36,945 nt of DNA from Betaproteobacteria bacterium HGW-Betaproteobacteria-16 (GCA_002840835.1 PHCQ01000050.1:1-36945), one strand, 5' to 3'. Positions 16,473 through 24,357 are shown, counted from the stretch's first letter. Numbers and translations are program-made. The notes: a model not told the origin generated them from the letters alone.

Positions 16473-16862
16473 ATGAAAATGCTTCAACCGCCCGGATGGG
16501 CCACTCCAAAAGGCTATGCCAACGGCGTCGCCGCCAAGGGCACCATGGTGTTCGTGGGCGGCCAGATCGGCTGGAATGGGGCACAGGAATTCGAGAGCGA
16601 CGACTTCATCGCCCAGACGCGACAGGCGCTGCTCAACATTCGCGACGTGTTGGCCTGCGCCGGCGCCGGCCCGCAACACATGGTGCGCATGACCTGGTAC
16701 ATCGTCGACCGCGTGGAATACAACAACCGCCTGCGCGAACTGGGCACGGTCTACCGCGAGGTGATGGACAAACACTTCCCCGCCATGACCTGCGTGGAGG
16801 TGAGCGCGCTGGTGGAGGAGCGAGCGAAGGTGGAGATTGAAGTAACAGCCGTGGTGGAGTAG
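16473..16862 (+). CDS. RidA/YjgF-family protein
   Basis: The 129-residue product has the Rid fold pattern: KGTMVFVGGQIGWNGAQEF early, then QARQALLNIRDVLACAGAGP, the long helix, and FPAMTCVEVSALVEERAKVE with EIEVTAVVE at the end. Rid proteins form trimers; RidA itself hydrolyses reactive enamines and imines, releasing ammonia. An arginine (Arg117) lies just before the last strand near the place of the RidA catalytic Arg, but the loop is shorter, so it belongs to another Rid subgroup. As last gene of the 2-aminobenzoyl-CoA cluster it may hydrolyse the 2-amino-5-oxocyclohexene thioester, a vinylogous enamine; this is my inference. Separated from the ligase by repeat copy 9. Confidence 0.9.
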   Translation: MKMLQPPGWATPKGYANGVAAKGTMVFVGGQIGWNGAQEFESDDFIAQTRQALLNIRDVLACAGAGPQHMVRMTWYIVDRVEYNNRLRELGTVYREVMDKHFPAMTCVEVSALVEERAKVEIEVTAVVE

Positions 16863-16867
16863 GACCA

Positions 16868-16893
16868 TCCCCCGCCGAGCTCCGCTCGACTGC
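16868..16893 (+). repeat. Truncated repeat behind the Rid gene
   Basis: CCCCCGCCGAGCTCCGCTCG is a short remnant similar to the 5' block and first hairpin (CGAGCTCCGCTCG) of the 3' repeats, placed between the convergent Rid and nitroreductase genes. Confidence 0.4.
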
Positions 16894-16900
16894 CCAACGT

Positions 16901-18061
16901 TTACGCCCGCATCACATGCGCATCCACCCCTCGCCTGGGTGACGGTCCTATCGTCGGTGCGTGCCCCAATCTGGCCCACATCTGCACCGTGAAGCGCGGC
17001 AACGGCGCGCCCACCAGTTCGTGTATCTCCCGGTAAAGTTCTGCCTGTTCGGGGTACTCCTGCAGGGCCTGTGAGATGGGCTGCATCGACAGGCCCTGTG
17101 CTGTGGCGGCGAGATGGGCGCGGGCCCAGGCGCGGCCGGCTTCGATCTGGGTGACACGGTCATTGCCTTCGGTCACCAGCCAGTAGAACGCGGGCGTGGT
17201 ATCGATCTTGGGATTGAAATCGTCGATCTGCATGCGGGTGGCCGAATCATCGGGGCCTGGCGGCTTGCTGCGATCGAACAGGCCCACGGCGGCGAGTGCG
17301 CGCATCAGGGGATCGTTGACCGTGAGACCGTCGCGGTGCTGGGCGATTTCTTTGGGCCCCACGCGCAACACCTGGATCGACTCCATCACCGTGCGTGGCG
17401 TCACCAGCTCGATGCGCCAGGCGTCTTTGGCGATGCGACGGTGCTCGGCGATGGCATCAAGCTGCGACGCCAGCACGAAGCCGGTGCGCATGCGTGCTGG
17501 TGACGTGCTGGCGGCGATGGCGGCCAGTGCCTCAGGCGCGGGTTCGCGGGGCTCGTAGGCTTCGCGGTTGGTGCGGCGATGGAACAGCTGCTGGAACAAG
17601 GGGTCTCGCTTCACGCCCGCATCGGGTGTCAGTCGGATCTGTGCCGTGGGCCGGCCATCGACGGCAGTCGGCCCGAACACGCCTTGCGGGAACAGCGTGA
17701 TGTCGGCGCGCAGGCCTTTCTCTCTTGCGGCCAGCTCCAGCAGCTCCAGGAAGGTGCCCTGGCTCATCATCATCTGGCGCGAGTACGGATCGGTCTCGGG
17801 CAGCAGGCGGGTGCGGTCGATGTGCAGTGTGATCACGTCGGGCACCGACAGGTCCACCAGCCAGCTCTGCAGGTTGTGGGAGTGTGGCGCCAGGATGGCA
17901 TGGCTGAGCACCCAGCGCCGGGGATCGGTTTCGTTGCCTGGGCCATTCCAGGCGGCGATGGCTTCGGGTGGCAGCGCGCTGCTGCAGCCGACCAGGGTGC
18001 TGGCGGTGGCGGCGGCAATGGCGCCACCACCGGCGAGGCGAATGAACTGTCTGCGGTGCAT
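16901..18061 (-). CDS. Tat-exported nitroreductase-like (Acg-type) protein
   Basis: The 386-residue product begins MHRRQFIRLAGGGAIAAATA, a twin-arginine signal (RRQFIR) with a hydrophobic core and a Cys in LVGC near residue 27 that could make it a lipoprotein. The rest resembles the Acg-type nitroreductase family: HAILAPHSHNLQSWLVDL near residue 55, RRTNREAYEP near 160, and AGRAWARAHLAATAQGL near 315. Such proteins may bind FMN, though Acg relatives often lack obvious activity. GGAG seven bases upstream fixes the start at 18061 rather than the earlier ATG. It diverges from a LysR gene, the probable regulator. Substrate is unknown. Confidence 0.8.
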   Translation of the reverse strand: MHRRQFIRLAGGGAIAAATASTLVGCSSALPPEAIAAWNGPGNETDPRRWVLSHAILAPHSHNLQSWLVDLSVPDVITLHIDRTRLLPETDPYSRQMMMSQGTFLELLELAAREKGLRADITLFPQGVFGPTAVDGRPTAQIRLTPDAGVKRDPLFQQLFHRRTNREAYEPREPAPEALAAIAASTSPARMRTGFVLASQLDAIAEHRRIAKDAWRIELVTPRTVMESIQVLRVGPKEIAQHRDGLTVNDPLMRALAAVGLFDRSKPPGPDDSATRMQIDDFNPKIDTTPAFYWLVTEGNDRVTQIEAGRAWARAHLAATAQGLSMQPISQALQEYPEQAELYREIHELVGAPLPRFTVQMWARLGHAPTIGPSPRRGVDAHVMRA

Positions 18062-18101
18062 GGAGGACTCCCAGGGCACCAAAAACTGGCGCCATGACAT
18101 G

Positions 18102-18133
18102 CATTGTCGAAAACTCCTGCCTCATACACAATG
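18102..18133. promoter_or_regulatory. Candidate LysR binding region between divergent genes
   Basis: The 101-bp gap between the nitroreductase and LysR starts contains CATTGT (18102-18107) and its reverse complement ACAATG (18128-18133), separated by 20 bp. The placement fits a LysR site controlling both genes. The dyad is short and could be chance. Confidence 0.3.
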
Positions 18134-18162
18134 GCTCAAACGCAAACACCAGCCATGCAAGA

Positions 18163-19053
18163 ATGAATACCAGTGATTTCAACTGGACGCTGATCCGCTC
18201 TTTCCTCGCTGCGCTCGACCGGGGCAGCCTGATGGCGGCGGCACGCTCGCTGGGCACGACACAACCCACGGTGGGGCGCCACATCAGCGAACTGGAAGCT
18301 CAACTGGGGGTGGTGCTGTTCGAGCGCACCGGGCGCGGGCTGGAACCCACCCTGCATGCACAGCGCCTGGCCGACGCCGCACGTGCGATGGCCAGCGCAG
18401 CCGACCAGCTCGCGCGACAGGCCTCGGGCGCCCAGAACGAGGCGCGGGGTGCGGTGCGCATCAGTGCCAGCCAGCCGGTGACCTGCGTGCTGCTTCCGCC
18501 CGTGCTGCTGCAGATGCGCCTGGCATTCCCGGACATCCAGATCGACCTGGTGTCGAGCAACGCGGTGAGCAACCTGCTGCAGCGCGAGGCCGACATTGCG
18601 CTGCGCATGGTACGACCCGATCAGGCGTCGCTGGTGTGCAAGCGCATCGGCCAGGTGGCCATCGGTACCTATGCCCACCGCGACTACCTTCGCCGACGGG
18701 GCACGCCACGTGCACCTGCCGATCTGCTGACGCACGACCTGATCGGCAACGACCGCAACACCGACATTCTTCGTGGCTTTGCCGAGATGGGTTTTTCGAT
18801 CAAACGGGAAGACTTCGCCCTGCGCACCGACGACCTCAATGCTTACCACGCCGCTGTGGGTGCAGGTCTGGGGGTGGGGTTTCTGCCTCGCTACGCGGCG
18901 CGCCTGAATCCGGAGCTGGTGCCCTTGCTACCCTTGTTGGCCATTCCACCGCTGCCCATGTGGCTGGCGGTGCACCGCGAAATTCGCAGCAACCCGCGCA
19001 TCCGGCAGGTATGGGACTTTCTGGCCCATGCCCTGCCACAGGCGCTGGCCTGA
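18163..19053 (+). CDS. LysR-family transcriptional regulator
   Basis: This 296-residue regulator has an N-terminal winged helix-turn-helix (about residues 5-64: FLAALDRGSLMAAARSLG, TTQPTVGRHISELEAQLG, LFERTGRGLEPT) and a LysR effector-binding domain from about residue 90. I start it at 18163 because LysR proteins begin a few residues before the WTLIRSFLA helix. It is divergent from the Tat nitroreductase gene, the classical LysR arrangement, and is followed after 32 bp by the dehalogenase-like gene on the same strand, which it might also control. Helix-turn-helix variants with VGRHISELE are common in LysR subgroups near oxidoreductases. The effector is unknown. Confidence 0.92.
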   Translation: MNTSDFNWTLIRSFLAALDRGSLMAAARSLGTTQPTVGRHISELEAQLGVVLFERTGRGLEPTLHAQRLADAARAMASAADQLARQASGAQNEARGAVRISASQPVTCVLLPPVLLQMRLAFPDIQIDLVSSNAVSNLLQREADIALRMVRPDQASLVCKRIGQVAIGTYAHRDYLRRRGTPRAPADLLTHDLIGNDRNTDILRGFAEMGFSIKREDFALRTDDLNAYHAAVGAGLGVGFLPRYAARLNPELVPLLPLLAIPPLPMWLAVHREIRSNPRIRQVWDFLAHALPQALA

Positions 19054-19085
19054 CCCCCCACTTAGCAGCAGGAGCACGGCACCCA

Positions 19086-20012
19086 ATGGATTCAGACTGG
19101 TTTGAAGGATTCGAGCGACTCACCGTGCTGACGGCGGGCGAGCAGACCACGGTGCGGGTGGGTGGCCGTGCAGATGGTCCGGCGCTGGTGTTGCTGCACG
19201 GGTTTCCCCAGACACATGTGATGTGGCACAGGGTGGCTCGCCTGTTGGCAGCCGACTACCGGCTGGTGCTGCCTGATCTGCGCGGCTATGGCGACTCGTC
19301 GCACGCCCCCGGCCTGCATGACCACAGCAACTACAGCAAGCGAGCCATGGCGCAAGACGTGGTCGAGGTTGCCAACGCGCTGGGCATCGACGGCTTCTTC
19401 CTTTGTGGTCACGACCGGGGCGGCCGCGTGGCACACCGGCTCGCGCTGGACCACCCCACACGCGTGCGCAAGCTGTGCCTGATCGACATCGCGCCCACGC
19501 TGGACATGTACGAACGCACCGACATGGCCTTTGCCCGTGCCTACTACCACTGGTTCCACCTGATCCAGCCCGCACCCTTGCCCGAGCTCATGATCGGTGG
19601 CAACGCGCGCGCCTACCTGTACAACAAACTCGGCGCCTGGGGCACGGCACCGGCGGCCGACGGCGCAGCAGCGGTGAGCCTGCCCCACATCGAACCGCAG
19701 GCCCTGGCCGAGTACGAGCGTTGCTTCTGCCGTGCCGAATCCATCCACACCGCCTGCGAGGACTACCGTGCCAGCGCCGGCATCGACCTGGAGCACGACC
19801 GGGCCAGCCGCAGCCGGGGCGAGCGCATCGCCTGCGACACCCTGGTGCTGTGGGGTGAGCGGGGCGTGGTGCACAGGCTCTTCCAGCCCCTTGCCTTGTG
19901 GCAAGCTCGATGCAGTGCGCTGGTGACCGGTCAGGCCTTGCCGGCGGGCCATTTCATTCCGGAAGAACTGCCCGATGCCACCGCCGATGCCCTGCGTGCC
20001 TTCATGAAATGA
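19086..20012 (+). CDS. Haloacetate (fluoroacetate) dehalogenase-like alpha/beta hydrolase
   Basis: This 308-residue protein has the alpha/beta hydrolase fold (LLHGFPQT near residue 37) and every key residue I know of fluoroacetate dehalogenase: nucleophile Asp110, carboxylate-binding Arg111 and Arg114 (GHDRGGR), Asp134 (LIDIAPT), the halide pocket His155-Trp156 and Tyr227, and catalytic His289 (AGHFIPEE). The first six share numbering with the enzyme from Rhodopseudomonas palustris RPA1163, as I remember it. It should release halide from 2-haloacetate by hydrolysis to glycolate. An extra loop of about eight residues lies near 187-195. The LysR gene is directly upstream and a glutathione transferase downstream. 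Ordinary ester hydrolase activity cannot be excluded. Confidence 0.85.
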   Translation: MDSDWFEGFERLTVLTAGEQTTVRVGGRADGPALVLLHGFPQTHVMWHRVARLLAADYRLVLPDLRGYGDSSHAPGLHDHSNYSKRAMAQDVVEVANALGIDGFFLCGHDRGGRVAHRLALDHPTRVRKLCLIDIAPTLDMYERTDMAFARAYYHWFHLIQPAPLPELMIGGNARAYLYNKLGAWGTAPAADGAAAVSLPHIEPQALAEYERCFCRAESIHTACEDYRASAGIDLEHDRASRSRGERIACDTLVLWGERGVVHRLFQPLALWQARCSALVTGQALPAGHFIPEELPDATADALRAFMK

Positions 20013-20021
20013 GACTGGAGA

Positions 20022-20103
20022 CACCCCCGCGCCGCCTCGCGTCACCCCCTCAAGGGGGCGGCACTGGCCGTCCGGCAAAGCCGGCCCGGCGGTGCCCCTG
20101 GAT
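20022..20103 (+). repeat. Oriented 3' intergenic repeat, copy 10
   Basis: Behind the dehalogenase gene: ACACCCCCGCGCCGCCTCGCG, CCCCCTCAAGGGGG, a CCGGC-AAA-GCCGG hairpin and GGCGGTGCCCCTGGATGGGG, in the orientation of the gene. Confidence 0.75.
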
Positions 20104-20223
20104 GGGGCCGCTTCATGCGGGGTGGGTCGCGCGCTGCGCGATGGAACACCTGGGTTGAATACACTTCTGCTGGTTGTTCTTGCCTGTTTTTTCTGCCTGC
20201 TTTTCCTGCCATTGAAAGTCGCC

Positions 20224-20883
20224 ATGCTCACCGTCCACCATCTCAACAATTCCCGTTCGCAGCGCGTGCTCTGGATGCTCGAAGAGCTGGGAGTGCCCTA
20301 CGAAATCCAGCGCTACGAGCGCGACCGCAAGACCATGCTGGCGCCGCCTGAGCTGCGCAAGGTGCACCCTCTGGGCAAGTCACCCGTGGTCACTGATGGC
20401 GATGCCACGCTGGCCGAATCGGGCGCCATCCTCGAGTACCTGGTGGATCGCTACGGCGAGGGCCGCTACTCGCCCGCACCCGGCACACCCGAGCACCTGC
20501 GCTACCGCTACTGGATGCACTACGCCGAGGGTTCGCTCATGCCACCGCTGTTGCTCAAGCTGGTGTTTGACAAAGTGGAGAAGGCCCCGCTGATCGTTCG
20601 CCCGGTGGCCAAGGCGATCTCCGCCACGGTGAAACGCACCTTCATCACCCCCAACCTCACGCAGCACCTGAACTTTCTCGAAGGCGAGTTGAAAGCCTCT
20701 CCCTGGTTCGCTGGCGACCGGTTCAGCGCGGCCGACGTGCAGATGAGCTTTCCGGTCGAAGCCGCCGCCGCGCGGGCGGGCCTCGATACCACTCGCCCTC
20801 GCCTGATGGAATGGCTCAAGCGTGTGCACGGACGCCCGGCCTATCAGCGCGCCATCGACAAGGGTGGTCCCTTCGCGCTGTGA
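20224..20883 (+). CDS. Glutathione S-transferase
   Basis: The 219-residue protein has an N-terminal thioredoxin-like domain (MLTVHHLNNSRSQRVLWMLE to about residue 78) and an all-helical C-terminal domain. The glutathione-site residues are visible as NNSRSQR (probable catalytic Ser), LGKSPVV with the cis-proline near residue 56, and the ESGAILEYL motif. The C-terminal N-capping motif appears as DRFSAADVQMSFPVE. The upstream open frame could extend to 20092, but the GST fold begins exactly at ATG 20224. It is downstream of the dehalogenase-like hydrolase, so a detoxification role alongside it is plausible but unproven. Confidence 0.92.
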   Translation: MLTVHHLNNSRSQRVLWMLEELGVPYEIQRYERDRKTMLAPPELRKVHPLGKSPVVTDGDATLAESGAILEYLVDRYGEGRYSPAPGTPEHLRYRYWMHYAEGSLMPPLLLKLVFDKVEKAPLIVRPVAKAISATVKRTFITPNLTQHLNFLEGELKASPWFAGDRFSAADVQMSFPVEAAAARAGLDTTRPRLMEWLKRVHGRPAYQRAIDKGGPFAL

Positions 20884-21105
20884 GTCCGGGGCGGGCTCCC
20901 CCCGCCACCGTCCCTCTGTCCCTGTCGGGCACGTACCACATTTGGGGGAACGCCCAGCGTGCACAGGTTCACGCACGGGCCATCCTTGGCCGGACTCAGG
21001 CGCCAGAGCCGCCACCTTTTGTTACGCTCACAGTCAGCGGTCAAGCGCCACGCAAGGCAGTGTCCTGCAGCGCATGGCAACCCCTCTTGCAGGGACGTCG
21101 TCGAG

Positions 21106-21618
21106 ATGAAGATCCAGAACCTGTTCAAGCGCCTGCTCAGGCCGATGTCGAACCAGGCCAGCAACCATGGCCAAGGCGGCAGCGCGTCTTCGCGCCATTC
21201 GGAACTGGACCGTTCTTCGTCGCTGTCGGCACAGGACCCTGAAGAACTGCTGGCGCAGGACATCGCCAAGCTCGACATTCAACGTGCCCTGGTGCACCAT
21301 CTGGAGTGGTGCGTGGTGTTCAACGAACGCCTGCACCGCGCCAACAGCCTGCTCACCGAGACCGAGGCCCACCTGCCCGACGCCCACGAAAGCGGCCTGG
21401 GCCAATGGCTGGCGCGGGCTGCAGAACAGCTCATCGGCCATCACGACATGTTTGTGGAACTGCGGCGCGAGCACGAGCGCCTGCATGAACTCGCCAGCCA
21501 GGCCTTGATGCATGCACGCAGCGGCCGCATGGACCTGGCCAGCACCTTGCTCAACACCGACTTCGAGCGCAGCCGCATCCGCGTGCTGGAAACCTTGCGA
21601 ATGCTGCAGCGCGGCTGA
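21106..21618 (+). CDS. CZB-like (chemoreceptor zinc-binding) domain protein lacking the zinc cysteine
   Basis: This 170-residue soluble protein has a basic N-terminus and a Ser/Asn/Gln-rich stretch to residue 45. The region from about 60 to 130 follows the CZB pattern known from DgcZ and chemoreceptors: H65-x-x-W68, a [S/C]xxGxW block (S96-G-L-G-Q-W101) and H123-x-x-x-H127. In CZB domains one His near the first position, the Cys and the last two His hold zinc; here the Cys is Ser96. Zinc binding may therefore be weak or lost, or the domain senses something else. No GGDEF or chemoreceptor module is attached. Start chosen at MKIQNLFKRL with AGGGAC upstream. Function unknown. Confidence 0.7.
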   Translation: MKIQNLFKRLLRPMSNQASNHGQGGSASSRHSELDRSSSLSAQDPEELLAQDIAKLDIQRALVHHLEWCVVFNERLHRANSLLTETEAHLPDAHESGLGQWLARAAEQLIGHHDMFVELRREHERLHELASQALMHARSGRMDLASTLLNTDFERSRIRVLETLRMLQRG

Positions 21619-21646
21619 ACCGCTCAATGACTAAAGGGCTCGGCTG

Positions 21647-21808
21647 AGAGGCTGAGAGTTTTTCGGTCGTGTCCGAGCAACGCGCCAAAACGTGCCCAAC
21701 CAAGGCGCAAAGCACAGCCATAGCTTGGGCTATGGCGCGCATTTGCAACGCAGAGTGGGTGCGTTTTTGGCGCGTTGCTCGGACACGACCGAAAAACTCT
21801 CAGCCTCT
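21647..21808. repeat. 162-bp inverted repeat with 44-bp perfect arms
   Basis: Bases 21647-21690 and 21765-21808 are perfect reverse complements. The loop holds a second perfect palindrome (GCCATAGC-TTGG-GCTATGGC, 21717-21736) and further imperfect pairing, so the whole element can fold as one long hairpin. It lies between two convergent genes, and its right end includes the last base of the YecA-family stop codon. It could act as a bidirectional terminator or be a non-autonomous mobile element; no transposase is present. Confidence 0.9.
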
Positions 21809-22602
21809 TAGTTCAGACCGTGGCACTTCTTGTATTTCTTCCCGCTGCCACACCAGCACGGATCGTTGCGACCCGGTGTCTCGGCTTTGCGCACCGTCTC
21901 CACGCGCGGTCCGATGCTCTGCCACAGTTCGCGCAGGTCGTACACCGCCCAGATGGCGGCGCCAAAGTCGTTGAGCCGCGCATCGCTCACGCTGGGCGGG
22001 CCGTCTTCGGTGTGCATGGAAACCGTCGGTGGATCGGTGTCGTCCTCGGTCAATGACACGATGCTGCCCAGTGCTTCATTGAGCAGCGCTGCGGCCTCCT
22101 TGTCACGCGGGGCCGCCCATTCCTCGGGCCAGTTTTCCACCACGAACATGAACCCCAGCGCCCACACCTGCGCGAACGCCGGCAGCTCCTGGTCTCCGAT
22201 CTCGGCACGGGCCTCGTCAGGCAGACTAGCCACCGCGCCGCGCACATCCATCACTTCGGGCTCGTAAGTGCGCTCGTCTTCCAGCGTCTCCACGTCGGCA
22301 CCCAGCGCCTGCGCCACCTCGTTCCAGCGCCGGGTCCACAGCGTCACGAAGCGGTTGAACTGCTCGTCGTCCTGAAACTGGTTGCCACCATCGTCGCCGG
22401 TGCCCAGCAGCACGGGGAAGTACTCACTGGGCATGATCAGACGGCGTGTGCACAACAGGGCCGCGATCGCGCCTTCGCAGAACTCCCATTGCGGCACATC
22501 TTCGCCACGCGTGCGCAGGTCGTCCAGGATGTCTTCCAGGGCTTCGAATTCGTCGGATGTCAAGGGCGCGTTCAGATCGGCGGGCGTGGCAGGGGTGTTC
22601 AT
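21808..22602 (-). CDS. YecA/UPF0149-family protein with SEC-C zinc motif
   Basis: The 264-residue soluble protein has an N-terminal UPF0149/YecA region (LTSDEFEALEDILDDL at the start, FCEGAIAALLCTRRLIMPSE near 44) and a C-terminal SEC-C motif (GRNDPCWCGSGKKYKKCHG, about residues 244-262) whose three Cys and one His bind zinc, as in SecA. YecA itself has been linked to the ribosome and protein export; the role here is unknown. The final stop base falls in the 162-bp inverted repeat. It is divergent from the glutamate-synthase-like gene at 22720. I see no good ribosome site in front of the ATG, though the start fits the family. Confidence 0.88.
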   Translation of the reverse strand: MNTPATPADLNAPLTSDEFEALEDILDDLRTRGEDVPQWEFCEGAIAALLCTRRLIMPSEYFPVLLGTGDDGGNQFQDDEQFNRFVTLWTRRWNEVAQALGADVETLEDERTYEPEVMDVRGAVASLPDEARAEIGDQELPAFAQVWALGFMFVVENWPEEWAAPRDKEAAALLNEALGSIVSLTEDDTDPPTVSMHTEDGPPSVSDARLNDFGAAIWAVYDLRELWQSIGPRVETVRKAETPGRNDPCWCGSGKKYKKCHGLN

Positions 22603-22719
22603 CTCAAGAGGAAGAGCAGGGTTTTATGATGCCCGCCAGTGTAGGGCCTGTTCCCACTGCCTATGTACCTGGCATGACCTTCTGAACAGACCCTGCGGCC
22701 CACCCTTCTGAAAGCCCGC

Positions 22720-24339
22720 ATGCTCGCCCGTCTGAATGCCCTGTACCCCATCCGATACACCGCACTGGCCCTGTGTGTGGCGGGTGCATTGCTGAGCCTG
22801 TTTGCCTGGGTGGCATTTGGTGTCGGCGGGGCTTACCTGGTGGTGTTTCTGGCACTGTCCCTGCTTGGCCTGCGAGACCTGAAACAGACCAGGAGCTCGC
22901 TGCTTCGCAACTACCCGCTGATCGGTCATCTGCGCTTCATGCTCGAAGGCATACGCCCCGAGATGCGGCAGTATTTTCTGGAAGCCGACAACGAGGCCAC
23001 GCCCTTTTCGCGCAGCCAGCGCAGCCTGGCCTACGCACGCGCCAAGGGTGAGACCGACAAACGCCCCTTCGGCACCCAGGTCGACCAGAACGCCAACGGG
23101 CACGAATGGCTCAACCACTCACTGGCCCCGAGCCAGCTGTCATCGCACGATTTCCGCACACTCGTGGGTGGTCCGGCCTGCAAGCAACCCTACGACGCCA
23201 GTGTGTTCAACATCTCGGCCATGAGCTTTGGCGCTCTCTCGGCCAACGCCATCCAGGCCCTCAACGCGGGCGCCAAGCGCGGCGGTTTCGCGCACGACAC
23301 AGGCGAAGGCTCCATCTCGGCCTGGCACCGCCTGCACGGGGGTGACCTGATCTGGGAAATCGGCTCGGGCTACTTCGGCTGCCGGGATGACGAAGGGCGG
23401 TTCAGCGAAGACCGCTTCAAGGCCAATGCTCAAGATCCGCAGGTCAAGATGATCGAACTCAAGCTCAGCCAGGGTGCCAAGCCGGGTCACGGCGGCTTGC
23501 TGCCTGGCGCCAAAGTCACCCTGGAAATCGCCGCCGCGCGCGGCGTGGCCGTGGGCAAGGATTGCGTGTCTCCGGCTGCCCACAGCGCCTTCGCCAGCCC
23601 GATCGAACTGCTGCAGTTCATCGCCCGCCTGCGCGAACTCTCCGGCGGCAAGCCCACCGGATTCAAGCTGTGCATTGGTCATCCCTGGGAATGGTTCGCC
23701 ATCGTCAAAGCCATGCTGGAAACCGGCATCACGCCCGATTTCATCGTGGTCGATGGTGCCGAGGGTGGCACCGGTGCGGCCCCGCTGGAATTCACCGACC
23801 ACGTGGGCGCGCCGCTGCAGGAAGGTCTGCGACTGGTGCACAACACCCTGGTCGGCGTGAACCTGCGCGACCGCATCAAGATCGGTGCTGCCGGCAAGAT
23901 CATCTGCGCATTCGACATCGCCAGAACCATGGCTGTGGGGGCCGACTGGTGCAACAGCGCGCGCGGCTTCATGTTCGCGCTAGGCTGCATCCAGGCGCAG
24001 ACCTGCCACACCGGCAACTGCCCGACCGGCGTGAGCACCCAGGACCCGGTGCGTCAGCAGGCACTGGTGGTGCCAGACAAGTCCACCCGCGTCTTCAACT
24101 TCCATCAGCAAACCCTCGAAGCCCTCAGGGAGCTGGTGCAAGCCGCTGGCCTGCACCACCCCAGCGAGATCAGCGCCCACCACATCGTGCGGCGCGTGAA
24201 TGAAAACGAAGTGCGCCTGCTGGCCAACCTGTTGCCCGAGGTGCCGGCCGGCTCGCTGCTGCTGGGTGCCGAAGGCCAGCACGCGGTGTTCACCACCTAC
24301 TGGGACAAATCCAGCGCCGGGCATTTCGGGCTGGAGTGA
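22720..24339 (+). CDS. Membrane-anchored FMN-binding glutamate-synthase-family protein
   Basis: The 539-residue product has two N-terminal membrane segments (about residues 11-31 and 34-50) and then the glutamate synthase central/FMN barrel domain from about residue 90 to 500. NISAMSFGALSANAIQALN, GEGSISAWH, KPGHGGLLPG and DGAEGGTGAAPLEF are barrel motifs. The Fe-S cysteines C423, C429 and C434 (CIQAQTCHTGNC) are kept. It lacks the amidotransferase domain, so it is not a complete glutamate synthase; relatives are annotated as FMN-binding glutamate synthase family proteins of unknown reaction. It ends 18 bp from the convergent DUF2784 gene. Confidence 0.9.
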   Translation: MLARLNALYPIRYTALALCVAGALLSLFAWVAFGVGGAYLVVFLALSLLGLRDLKQTRSSLLRNYPLIGHLRFMLEGIRPEMRQYFLEADNEATPFSRSQRSLAYARAKGETDKRPFGTQVDQNANGHEWLNHSLAPSQLSSHDFRTLVGGPACKQPYDASVFNISAMSFGALSANAIQALNAGAKRGGFAHDTGEGSISAWHRLHGGDLIWEIGSGYFGCRDDEGRFSEDRFKANAQDPQVKMIELKLSQGAKPGHGGLLPGAKVTLEIAAARGVAVGKDCVSPAAHSAFASPIELLQFIARLRELSGGKPTGFKLCIGHPWEWFAIVKAMLETGITPDFIVVDGAEGGTGAAPLEFTDHVGAPLQEGLRLVHNTLVGVNLRDRIKIGAAGKIICAFDIARTMAVGADWCNSARGFMFALGCIQAQTCHTGNCPTGVSTQDPVRQQALVVPDKSTRVFNFHQQTLEALRELVQAAGLHHPSEISAHHIVRRVNENEVRLLANLLPEVPAGSLLLGAEGQHAVFTTYWDKSSAGHFGLE

Positions 24340-24357
24340 AATGGCGGCGGGGTTCGG

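Noticed and set aside
20092..20223. Extended N-terminus with a membrane segment for the glutathione S-transferase
   Set aside because: The open frame runs upstream through a repeat tail by chance; the thioredoxin-like fold starts at ATG 20224 and matches family length.
22720..24339. Functional glutamate synthase large subunit
   Set aside because: The amidotransferase domain is missing and two membrane segments are present, so it is a glutamate-synthase-like flavoprotein only.
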